A stretch of 12,748 nucleotides of DNA from Methanomicrobiales archaeon (lineage in GTDB: Archaea; Halobacteriota; Methanomicrobia; Methanomicrobiales; Methanoculleaceae), in assembly GCA_012510335.1 (NCBI GenBank), contig JAAZIF010000225.1:1-12748 (forward strand), read 5' to 3'. The notes beneath the pieces were generated by a model. The model made no database searches, had not been told where the DNA came from, and saw nothing but the letters and a program-made list of their open reading frames with translations. Below, piece after piece: positions 6,329-12,369 of this stretch. A program made the translations under genes and the position numbers. Positions within the stretch are counted from its first letter, which is position 1. Each line of letters begins with the position of its first letter.

Positions 6329-7459
6329 ATGCAGACGATCATCAACGAGGCGTTAAAACACGCCGAACGTGAGAAGTACCTGAAGGCAGACACTTTTGGG
6401 GATGAAGATGACATCCTTGGCCAGCCACGAATCGTCATCGTAGGGTGCGGGGGTGCAGGCAACAACACCATCAACCGCCTGTACCATATGCAGGTCAACG
6501 GCGCAGATACGATCGCGATCAACACAGATAAGCAGCACCTGGACATGATCCAGGCCGACAAGAGGGTGCTTGTCGGAAAATCGCTCACGAAGGGACTTGG
6601 GGCCGGTGGTTTCCCCGACGTCGGCAGACGTGCAGCCGAGATGGCCCGGCCGACCCTTGAGGGTCTGCTCTGCGATGCAGACCTCGTCTTCATAACTGCC
6701 GGTATGGGTGGAGGCACCGGCACCGGCACGGCCCCGGTTGTCGCGCAGATCGCCAAAGACCAGGGGGCAATCGTCGTCGGCATGGTCAGTTATCCTTTTC
6801 AGGTCGAGAAAGCGCGGCTTCTCCGTGCGGAAGAGGGGCTTGAGACACTCTCGACCGCGGCTGACTCAGTCATCGTGCTCGACAACAACCGGCTCATCAA
6901 GTACGTTCCGAACCTTCCGCTCGGCCAGGCGTTCTCGGTTATGGATCAACTCATTGCAGAGACCGTCAAGGGTATCAGCGAGACGATCACGGAGCCTTCG
7001 CTCATCAACATCGACTACGCAGACGTGCGTGCCATCATGAGCAAGGGTGGCGTTGCCGTTATGCTGGTCGGGGAGAGCAAGCAGCAGAACAAGGCCGAGA
7101 GCGTCGTCCACGAGTGCCTGAACCATCCTCTGCTCGACATCGACTACCGTGGAGCAACCGGGAGCCTCATCCACATAACGGGCGGGAACGACCTGACCCT
7201 ACAGGATGCCGAGGAGATCGCAAGTTCCCTGACCTACGAACTCGACCCCCATGCGGACGTTATCTGGGGAGCGCGGGTAAACAGCGATTACGAGGGCAGG
7301 GTTCGTGTCATGGCGATCATGACCGGCGTTAAAAGTGCACAGATCCTTGGAAGCCAGCTTGCCTATGAACCGGTAGCGCACCGGTCCGCCGCATACTCCG
7401 GCAGGCGCAGCATGGCGAGGGATTTACAGAGCGGGGGCAATATCATCGACTACCTCTGA
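6329..7459 (+). CDS. ftsZ2: Cell division GTPase FtsZ, FtsZ2 subfamily
   Basis: A 376-residue tubulin homologue that polymerises with GTP at mid-cell to form the archaeal division ring. The nucleotide pocket is visible: VGCGGAGNNTINRL (38-51), INTDKQHL (64-71) and the tubulin signature AGMGGGTGTGTAP (124-136). The T7 synergy loop is NIDYAD (227-232), with both catalytic aspartates (Asp229, Asp232) in place, so polymer-coupled hydrolysis should work. The short N-terminal helix MQTIINEALKHAE, the INTDKQHL block and the paired cdrS gene favour FtsZ2 over FtsZ1. After a short linker (about 343-369) the tail ends NIIDYL, resembling the conserved C-terminal peptide that partner proteins such as SepF recognise in other archaea (inference). 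Start fixed by GGAGGT. Three T runs follow the stop. Confidence 0.95.
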   Translation: MQTIINEALKHAEREKYLKADTFGDEDDILGQPRIVIVGCGGAGNNTINRLYHMQVNGADTIAINTDKQHLDMIQADKRVLVGKSLTKGLGAGGFPDVGRRAAEMARPTLEGLLCDADLVFITAGMGGGTGTGTAPVVAQIAKDQGAIVVGMVSYPFQVEKARLLRAEEGLETLSTAADSVIVLDNNRLIKYVPNLPLGQAFSVMDQLIAETVKGISETITEPSLINIDYADVRAIMSKGGVAVMLVGESKQQNKAESVVHECLNHPLLDIDYRGATGSLIHITGGNDLTLQDAEEIASSLTYELDPHADVIWGARVNSDYEGRVRVMAIMTGVKSAQILGSQLAYEPVAHRSAAYSGRRSMARDLQSGGNIIDYL

Positions 7460-7462
7460 ATA

Positions 7463-7487
7463 TTTTCCCTCTTTTCACATCCTTTTT
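7463..7487 (+). terminator. Multiple T runs after ftsZ2
   Basis: T4 (7463-7466), T4 (7472-7475) and T5 (7483-7487) follow the TGA within 30 bases. This stepwise T-rich pattern is typical of archaeal termination. No hairpin precedes them. Confidence 0.5.
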
Positions 7488-7528
7488 AGAGAGTTCTCCG
7501 GCAGCCAATCGTTATCTGGAGGTGGATC

Positions 7529-7576
7529 CTGGCCGTATCCATCACGGGAGCGGTCCAGGGGGTGATCCGGTCACCC
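7529..7576 (+). repeat. Two adjacent hairpins downstream of ftsZ2
   Basis: The first pairs CCTGGCCG with CGG-T-CCAGG (one bulged T, loop about 14 bases). The second is GGGTGA-TCCGG-TCACCC, a perfect 6-base stem with a 5-base loop. A Shine-Dalgarno-like GGAGGTG precedes them near 7518. They could form the end of the ftsZ2 transcript or part of an RNA. Confidence 0.4.
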
Positions 7577-7837
7577 ATATCCGACACACCACTCTTCATC
7601 TGACATATCCGCACCGCCGCGACTTATAAAGAGCTTCTACGAAATACTTAATAGTACGAATGACGTTAGAATTATAGACGTTCTTGTATAATCCCTCCAG
7701 CTCGAGGAGTATTGTGCAGGGTGCAGAACCTGTGGGTCTGTGGTTGTCATAGTACCGGGGTTGAACACATGAGCAGACTGGTGAATGACGGCCTCGAAGA
7801 TGAGTCCGGTAAATGTCTTTTCTTGTGGTGTAGCCAC

Positions 7838-7844
7838 TATATAA
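7838..7844 (+). promoter_or_regulatory. TATA box for the coiled-coil gene
   Basis: TATATAA, the best TATA match in the gap. Initiation is expected near 7866-7870, leaving a leader of about 60 bases before ATG 7930 that contains the palindrome at 7895-7908. Confidence 0.5.
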
Positions 7845-7894
7845 GCCTCCGGTATCTCTGCAGGCACACTGGAGCAGTCTCGCTGGTGGGAATA

Positions 7895-7908
7895 CGAGAC
7901 AGGTCTCG
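7895..7908 (+). promoter_or_regulatory. CGAGAC-AG-GTCTCG palindrome in the leader of the coiled-coil gene
   Basis: Perfect 6-base arms with a 2-base centre, too tight for a stable hairpin as drawn, so a protein operator is more likely. A further GTCTCG lies at 7877-7882, about two helical turns upstream of the right arm. Confidence 0.35.
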
Positions 7909-7929
7909 AATGTCGAGGATTGGTAGAGA

Positions 7930-8790
7930 ATGCTGAATGATTTGATTGAGAAGAGAAAGAAAGTCCTTGCGGAGTCTGAACAGCACAAAGACAGGCGTAA
8001 TGAGTTAAACGCGCTCGCCAGCAAGAATGCCCGTGAACGCAACGCGCTGAACGCACAGACACGCGAATTTGTCGAGGAGGCGCAGCAGCATAAAGAGCAG
8101 CGGGATACGATCAATGAAGAAGTCCAGGCGCTGAAAGATCAGAGGAACGAGTACAACGACAAAGCAAATGAGCTCTTCGAAGAGATCGAGGCTTTCAAGA
8201 GGGAGCATGGCAGCCTCCGGAACCGTGGCATCAAGGAGCTGCAGAAGCAGATCGAACACCTGGAATTCAAGCAGCAGACCGAGGTCTACAGCACTGATAA
8301 GGAGCGCGAACTGATCGAGAAGATCAAGCACCTGAAGGCGACAGTCAAGGATCAGGAGGCAGAGCTTGAGCAGAACAAAGAGATGCGGGTGAAGCTCTCC
8401 GAGGCTCGTGAATTCCGCAGGCAGGCCTCTGAGATCCACAAAATGGTCACCGAGAAGGCTGAGGCCGCCCAGCAGCACCACGACCTGATGGTGGAGTCGT
8501 ATCGGAGAGCTGATAGATCACGCGAGGAGGCGGATGCTGCCCACCAGCAGTTTGTCGAGGCACAGGAGACGGCGGATGAAGAGCACAAACAGTTCATCGC
8601 CTGTCAGAAGGAACTCCGCGATTACGATAAGGTGATCTCAGGGTTGCGCAAGAAGACCCGGAGAACCAGGGTTACCAAGGAGCAGAAGGCCGTCCGGAAA
8701 GAAGCCGAGCGCATCTTCGAGCGGTTCCGGGGCGGCGAGAAACTCACCACCGATGACCTGCTCCTGCTTCAGCGCGCAAAACTCATCTAA
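7930..8790 (+). CDS. Archaeal coiled-coil protein (COG1340 type), function unknown
   Basis: A 286-residue, highly charged protein that is almost entirely helical. Residues 1-230 are rich in Glu, Lys, Gln and Arg with heptad-like spacing and no Pro-rich breaks, so a long coiled coil is expected. The last 50 residues differ: a basic stretch, KKTRRTRVTKEQKAVRKEAERI, then FERFRGGEKLTTDDLLLLQRAKLI, the conserved C-terminal motif of this archaeal family. It has no signal peptide or membrane helix, so it is cytosolic. The function is not established; the basic C-terminal part could bind nucleic acid or ribosomes (speculation). Some databases call relatives phosphoserine phosphatases, but none of the HAD motifs is present here. 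GAGG at 7915-7918 is a distant Shine-Dalgarno sequence. The DUF373 gene downstream has its own promoter. Confidence 0.75.
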   Translation: MLNDLIEKRKKVLAESEQHKDRRNELNALASKNARERNALNAQTREFVEEAQQHKEQRDTINEEVQALKDQRNEYNDKANELFEEIEAFKREHGSLRNRGIKELQKQIEHLEFKQQTEVYSTDKERELIEKIKHLKATVKDQEAELEQNKEMRVKLSEAREFRRQASEIHKMVTEKAEAAQQHHDLMVESYRRADRSREEADAAHQQFVEAQETADEEHKQFIACQKELRDYDKVISGLRKKTRRTRVTKEQKAVRKEAERIFERFRGGEKLTTDDLLLLQRAKLI

Positions 8791-8792
8791 TA

Positions 8793-8798
8793 TTTTTT
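8793..8798 (+). terminator. T6 run after the coiled-coil gene
   Basis: TTTTTT starts 2 bases after the TAA at 8788-8790, ahead of the next promoter. Confidence 0.55.
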
Positions 8799-8813
8799 CC
8801 CATCCCGCGCTGC

Positions 8814-8826
8814 AAATTATTTAATA
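8814..8826 (+). promoter_or_regulatory. TATA box of the DUF373 gene
   Basis: AAATTATTTAATA, centred about 28-30 bases before ATG 8850, so initiation should be within a few bases of the start codon. No Shine-Dalgarno sequence lies between them, implying a leaderless mRNA. Confidence 0.6.
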
Positions 8827-8849
8827 GGTTCGAAGAGATCTTCTATTGA

Positions 8850-9974
8850 ATGGTAAAAGAGCGGACGCTCGTCCTCTGCGTCGATCGCGATGATGATCTT
8901 GGATTCAAAGCCCGGATCGATGGCCCCATCGTTGGCAGAGAGGCATGCCTCCAGGCAGCAATCTCCCTTGGCCTGATCGACCCTGAAGACTCTGATGTTA
9001 ACGCAATCTTCGAGACGGTCAAGCTCTATGATGAACTCATCGAACGGGGGGAGGAGGTTGCCGTGGCCATAATCTGTGGCAACCACATGAACCTGCTTGA
9101 GGGAGACCGGCGGATAGCGTCCAGCCTGGATGCGATCCTTATGGGGACGGGGTTGACGTCCTGCATCCTGGTGACAGATGGTGCTGAGGACGAGTACGTT
9201 CTCCCGATCATCCAGTCCAGGGTGCCGGTCAGCAGCGTGCGGAGGGTTGTGGTCAACCAGATGCCAAACCTTGAGGGAACCTACTACATCCTGAAGCGGC
9301 TCCTCGATGACCCGAAGATCTCAAAGATCGTGCTCGTGCCGCTCGGCCTTGCCATGCTCCTCTATGCAGCCGGCTACCTCCTGGGATACCCGGAGGGTGC
9401 AACCATCGTCGTCGTGGGTATAGTCGGTGTTTACCTGCTCTTCAAGGGTCTGGGCATCGATGAGGTCTTTGGGTATTTTATATCGTCACTGAGGGCATCG
9501 CTGCGCGGTGGCAGGTTCACCTTTGTATCTTACATCACCGCAATACTGCTTTGCATCGTCGGGATCATACTCGGGCTCATAAGCCTCCTTGATTATTACA
9601 CGGCTTCTGGCATCTTCTTCCAGATCCTGGCGTTCATATACGGTTCAATCGCCTGGTTTACCGCCGCTGCCCTCATCGCATCGGTGGGAAAGATCATCGA
9701 CGTATTCCTGAGCGAACGGGAGGCTATCAAGCGGGTGGTTGCCCTGCCGTTCTTCGTGCTGGCGATCGGGGTCATCACCTACGGCGCAAGCATCTATATT
9801 CTCTCGATCAGCGAAGTTCCCAGGTTCCCTATCGTAGGCGATGCCGGCGTGAAGTATATCATCTTCACAACAATCGGAGGTCTTTTCTGTGCCTTCTTCG
9901 GCGTCTACCTCCAGTCGCTCCTTGGCAGGTGGGGAGATGACAGTGAACCGGTTCCGCTGAAGAGGGGAGCATGA
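8850..9974 (+). CDS. DUF373 family membrane protein (COG2237), function unknown
   Basis: A 374-residue archaeal protein of the DUF373 family. Residues 1-155 form a soluble alpha/beta domain with LVLCVDRDDDLG (7-18), GPIVGREACLQAA (25-37), VAIICGN (72-78) and TSCILVTDGAEDEYVLPIIQSRVPV (103-127), the conserved core. Asp12, Asp14-16, Asp110 and Glu113 could form an acidic site, but no reaction is known. About six membrane helices follow, near 160-180, 184-201, 225-248, 254-280, 295-320 and 334-357, and a short polar C-terminal tail. With no signal peptide, the N-terminal domain is probably cytosolic. It lies 59 bases after the coiled-coil gene on the same strand but has its own TATA box. A GC-rich hairpin follows the stop. 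Confidence 0.85.
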   Translation: MVKERTLVLCVDRDDDLGFKARIDGPIVGREACLQAAISLGLIDPEDSDVNAIFETVKLYDELIERGEEVAVAIICGNHMNLLEGDRRIASSLDAILMGTGLTSCILVTDGAEDEYVLPIIQSRVPVSSVRRVVVNQMPNLEGTYYILKRLLDDPKISKIVLVPLGLAMLLYAAGYLLGYPEGATIVVVGIVGVYLLFKGLGIDEVFGYFISSLRASLRGGRFTFVSYITAILLCIVGIILGLISLLDYYTASGIFFQILAFIYGSIAWFTAAALIASVGKIIDVFLSEREAIKRVVALPFFVLAIGVITYGASIYILSISEVPRFPIVGDAGVKYIIFTTIGGLFCAFFGVYLQSLLGRWGDDSEPVPLKRGA

Positions 9975-9979
9975 TGTGG

Positions 9980-10010
9980 GGCGCCCGCCCTCATCCAGGG
10001 GACGGGTGCC
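9980..10010 (+). terminator. GC-rich hairpin after the DUF373 gene
   Basis: GGC-G-CCCG-CCC pairs with GGG-A-CGGG-T-GCC, about 11 pairs including one G-T and one bulged A, with a 7-8 base loop. It starts 6 bases after the stop, between convergent genes. No T run follows, so it is either a bidirectional transcript end or an mRNA-stabilising 3' structure. Confidence 0.4.
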
Positions 10011-10063
10011 GCTCTGAAAGGATCGATCTTCACGAAAAGGGAGTCTAAAAGGGCGGGATCTCC

Positions 10064-11146
10064 CTATGCCTTCTCTTCAACCCGGATCCTGAGCCCCTCG
10101 TTGTCCACCTCGGTGGTGATCGCGATCTTCAGGCCCAGCGATGAGAGGGCCACCGCCACCTCTTCCTCAGGGCGGGCAGTGATGATGGCGATGGAAGGTC
10201 CGACCGAACTCATGCCGACGAACTCGAGACCGGCGTTCCGGAGCCCTGCCATGTAACGATAGATCTCAAACCCGTGGTGCTCGACCTCGGCGCGCTTTGA
10301 GCCACGGAACTCGATCTCCCAGATCACGTCGCCGGCCTTTGCAAGGTCACCCTGTTCCAGCGCCGGGATGAGATCCATCATGATGAGGTATGACTTCAGC
10401 GTCCGGTCGCGGTAGTCAAGGTTCCGGGCTTTGTTCATCAGGAGATCGAACTCCATCTCTCCTGCTGACGAGATATCGGAAGGTGGGATGGCGATGTAGA
10501 CCTTCTTTCCCTCCGCAAAGGCATGCTGGTAGATGAGCGTCAGTTCATCGCCCATCACCACCATGCCGCCGTGAGTGCTGGCGGCCGGGCCGACACCGGT
10601 CTCGAATCCGAACGCAATACTCCCGGCCTCGGTCTCCTCGACGAAGTTGTTGCCGAGGAGGATGCGGAGCTGGTCAGAGGTCAGCGGGGAGCCCACCGCG
10701 GTGTTGAGAGCGTTTGCGACCACTGTGAGGATGGTGCTCGTGGATCCGAGACCCACATGCTCGTATCTGTGGTCGCGCGCACGGATCCGGAATCCTCCTG
10801 TGTAGCCGACGACATGCCTGAATGCCTCCACGAAGTGCCGGAGGATCGGTTCACGGGAGTAGTCGATATCGAGCCCCGATGCCGTGCATTCGACCTCGGC
10901 GCTACAGTAGGTCTTGATGGCAAACCCGATACCGCCACCTCCCGGGCGGTCCGGGGCGAAACGGTTCATATCAAGCACGGAGAGGTGGATCCTGGCGGGA
11001 GCATCGGCGAAGACGGTGCCAGAGACCGGTGAAAGGTTGTAATCCTTCCGAAGGCCACACTGTCTGATATTCTCGCCGGGTGCAAAGGAGGTAAACTCGT
11101 ACTCGACGAGATCCAGATCCCCTCCCCTGATCTTCATTATAGCCAT
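10064..11146 (-). CDS. Beta-ribofuranosylaminobenzene 5'-phosphate (RFAP) synthase-like GHMP protein
   Basis: A 360-residue protein of the GHMP superfamily, closest by motif to archaeal RFAP synthases (COG1907). These condense 4-hydroxybenzoate or 4-aminobenzoate with PRPP in the first committed step of tetrahydromethanopterin synthesis. The fold starts at APARIHLSVLDMN (49-61) followed by GGGGIGFAI (70-78). The phosphate-binding motif is HVGLGSTSTI (130-139), then ETEAGSIAFGFETGVG (171-186) and HGGMVVMG (192-199). The C-terminal motif is GMSSVGPSIAIIT (311-323), which matches the S-S-x-G-P signature of the family. Residues 1-48 are an N-terminal extension not usual in the family. ATG 11146 lies 10 bases after the DUF2148 stop with no clear Shine-Dalgarno sequence; ATG 11137 is an alternative. 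A GHMP kinase of other specificity is possible. Confidence 0.65.
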   Translation of the reverse strand: MAIMKIRGGDLDLVEYEFTSFAPGENIRQCGLRKDYNLSPVSGTVFADAPARIHLSVLDMNRFAPDRPGGGGIGFAIKTYCSAEVECTASGLDIDYSREPILRHFVEAFRHVVGYTGGFRIRARDHRYEHVGLGSTSTILTVVANALNTAVGSPLTSDQLRILLGNNFVEETEAGSIAFGFETGVGPAASTHGGMVVMGDELTLIYQHAFAEGKKVYIAIPPSDISSAGEMEFDLLMNKARNLDYRDRTLKSYLIMMDLIPALEQGDLAKAGDVIWEIEFRGSKRAEVEHHGFEIYRYMAGLRNAGLEFVGMSSVGPSIAIITARPEEEVAVALSSLGLKIAITTEVDNEGLRIRVEEKA

Positions 11147-11156
11147 TTATAATTAG

Positions 11157-11708
11157 TTACCCTGTGCGGTCAAAGAAGATATCCTTTCCAGCTGCGCGGA
11201 GAGGGATGCCATACGCGACACCGCACCCTTCCATCCACCCGAGCGAGAGCGCGCCGACGCCGGCGGTGTACATGACCCTGTTGTCGACGTTGTGGATGCT
11301 CGCGGTCTTCACGGCAGATCCGACCGCTATACCGAGGTCGGTCATCCTGATGGTGCAGTTCGGCCCCCCGAAAGGGGCGGTTGGCGGGAGGTTCTCACCC
11401 TGTGCTTTGAGCATATCAGCGCAGGTGGGGTACCCGCACCCGCCGCAGTCGAGGCCCACGGTATCGGCCAGCAGCGCACCTACGATGAGACAGGCATCAC
11501 TCGCCTCAATGTTGCCTGCATCCCTGATGAAGAACGATGCGTTCCGCTTTTCGCCAAATTCCCGCATCGCCCGTGCGAGCAGCACCAGATCATCTCCTGT
11601 GGCGATTGTTGTTCTGATCACGTCTGTACCCCGCGCCTTCGGGGCGGTGCGCGCAGAGAGTGCCATCAGCCTGGCGACTGTCTCAACGGCGTCATATTCG
11701 AAGGTCAT
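11157..11708 (-). CDS. DUF2148 ferredoxin-domain protein
   Basis: A 183-residue protein of the DUF2148 family. The core motif is DCGGCGYPTCADML (87-100), with Cys88, Cys91 and Cys96, and a further cysteine at 118 (PNCTIR). This C-x2-C-x4-C...C spacing resembles the 4Fe-4S FeS domain of RnfB and the CODH/ACS gamma subunit, so one cluster is expected. The N-terminal part (VARLMALSARTAPKARGTD) and the C-terminal GALSLGWMEGCGVAYGIPL also match the family. The partner and substrate are unknown. The frame is open to 11762, but ATG 11708 gives the usual length and lies about 28 bases from a TATA-like box, suggesting a leaderless mRNA. It precedes the GHMP gene by 10 bases and is probably cotranscribed with it. 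Confidence 0.8.
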   Translation of the reverse strand: MTFEYDAVETVARLMALSARTAPKARGTDVIRTTIATGDDLVLLARAMREFGEKRNASFFIRDAGNIEASDACLIVGALLADTVGLDCGGCGYPTCADMLKAQGENLPPTAPFGGPNCTIRMTDLGIAVGSAVKTASIHNVDNRVMYTAGVGALSLGWMEGCGVAYGIPLRAAGKDIFFDRTG

Positions 11709-11731
11709 GGGAGTAGATATCGCCGATGAGA

Positions 11732-11741
11732 GATAAGTATC
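11732..11741. promoter_or_regulatory. Near-palindromic TATA-like element GATAAGTATC between DUF2148 and msrA
   Basis: Read on the minus strand (GATACTTATC) it lies about 28 bases from the DUF2148 ATG at 11708. On the plus strand it would start transcription near 11762, about 50 bases ahead of msrA. Because both strands resemble a TATA box, one element may serve both genes. Confidence 0.4.
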
Positions 11742-11813
11742 TTTGTTCTGCGGGCAGCCCACAGAAGTATCGATGGTTTTTTGCAGGATGTGGGCTGAAG
11801 GTAGGATCTCTCA

Positions 11814-12293
11814 ATGACATCAAAGAAGGCTACCTTTGGCGCAGGGTGCTTCTGGGGTATTGAGGAGGCGTTCAGGCGCCTGCACGGGGTCGTGGATACG
11901 GCGGCTGGATTCATGGGAGGCACCCTCGCAAACCCGACCTACCCCGAGGTCTGCACGGGCAGAACCGGGCATGTAGAGGTCGTGGAGGTGACTTACGACC
12001 CCGCATTGATCTCATACCAGGATCTCCTCGACTTCTTCTGGAGCATTCATGACCCGACGACACCCAACAGGCAGGGGGCCGATATCGGAACACAGTACCG
12101 GTCGGTGATCTTCTACCACTCCCCGGAGCAGGAGGCGGCGGCCCGGGCATCGAAGCAGGAGATAGAGTGTTCGGGGCGGTTCAGGCGCCCCATTGTCACC
12201 GCCATCGAGCCTGCGGGGACGTTCTGGAGGGCTGAGGAGTATCATCAGCGGTACCTCGCGAGGCGCGGGGGCGGCCGCTCCGGGGTTCTGTAG
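11814..12293 (+). CDS. msrA: Peptide-methionine (S)-S-oxide reductase MsrA
   Basis: A 159-residue MsrA that reduces S-methionine sulfoxide in proteins and free methionine in the cytosol. The catalytic motif is GCFWG with nucleophile Cys12. The family blocks GFMGG (32-36), YPEVCTGRTGHVEVVEVTYDP (43-63), FFWSIHDPT (74-82), GTQYRSVIF (92-100) and EYHQRYL (142-148) are all intact. The C-terminal resolving cysteines of the E. coli type are absent; Cys47 and Cys119 are the only other cysteines, so recycling probably uses another route. The weak ribosome site GGTAGGAT precedes ATG 11814. It stands alone, divergent from the DUF2148 gene, and its oxidative-repair role fits an anaerobe exposed to occasional oxygen. 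Confidence 0.93.
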   Translation: MTSKKATFGAGCFWGIEEAFRRLHGVVDTAAGFMGGTLANPTYPEVCTGRTGHVEVVEVTYDPALISYQDLLDFFWSIHDPTTPNRQGADIGTQYRSVIFYHSPEQEAAARASKQEIECSGRFRRPIVTAIEPAGTFWRAEEYHQRYLARRGGGRSGVL

Positions 12294-12299
12294 CAGATG

Positions 12300-12323
12300 C
12301 CGGGGAAGACCGGAGAACCCCGG
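12300..12323 (+). terminator. Hairpin after msrA
   Basis: CCGGGG and CCCCGG form a perfect 6-base stem around a 12-base loop, 7 bases after the msrA stop. No T run follows. It may mark the 3' end of the transcript. Confidence 0.35.
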
Positions 12324-12333
12324 ACGACATTGA

Positions 12334-12346
12334 AATAGCTTTATCA
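12334..12346 (+). promoter_or_regulatory. TATA-like box of the phosphoesterase gene
   Basis: AATAGCTTTATCA, centred about 29 bases before ATG 12370, so initiation should fall at or just before the start codon. AGGA at 12357-12360 would be a weak ribosome site only if transcription starts further upstream. Confidence 0.4.
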
Positions 12347-12369
12347 CAGTAGCGGTCAGGAATGCATAC

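Larger units (their letters stand above)
7460..7929. other. 470-base gap between ftsZ2 and the coiled-coil gene, without a convincing gene
   Basis: After the T runs this stretch holds, in order: two predicted hairpins (7529-7559, 7560-7576); a half-site related to the cdrS operators (7597-7607); a TATA-like box TTATAAA (7624-7630) in an AT-rich block to about 7695 that also carries two GACGTT copies 15 bases apart (7662, 7677); a second TATA box (7838-7844); and a 14-base palindrome (7895-7908). Open frames here show no biased third-position GC, unlike the neighbouring genes. It may hold a long 5' leader or a noncoding RNA starting near 7653, but no known RNA family was recognised. Confidence 0.5.

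Noticed and set aside
7515..7630. Possible 35-codon frame from GTG 7522 after a Shine-Dalgarno-like GGAGGTG
   Set aside because: The GTG overlaps the Shine-Dalgarno sequence itself, leaving no spacing, and the peptide is His/Pro/Thr-rich without family resemblance.
7769..7936. Small Cys-rich open frame (55 residues, or 74 from TTG 7712) whose stop overlaps the coiled-coil ATG as ATGCTGA
   Set aside because: The overlap looks like translational coupling, but third positions are not GC-biased, the frame contains the TATATAA box, no Shine-Dalgarno sequence precedes it, and the sequence resembles no family I know.
7596..8114. Minus-strand open frame of 172 codons across the gap and the coiled-coil gene
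   Set aside because: More than a third of it lies antisense to the coiled-coil gene, and its Ser/Cys/Leu-rich composition is what the reverse of Glu/Lys/Arg codons gives.
8005..8481. Long minus-strand frame rich in Leu inside the coiled-coil gene
   Set aside because: Antisense artefact of the Glu/Lys/Gln-rich coding strand; it has no promoter or ribosome site of its own.
11041..11080. TGTCTGATA, a cdrS-like motif, inside the GHMP gene
   Set aside because: A single isolated copy in coding sequence with no partner at the right spacing; expected by chance.
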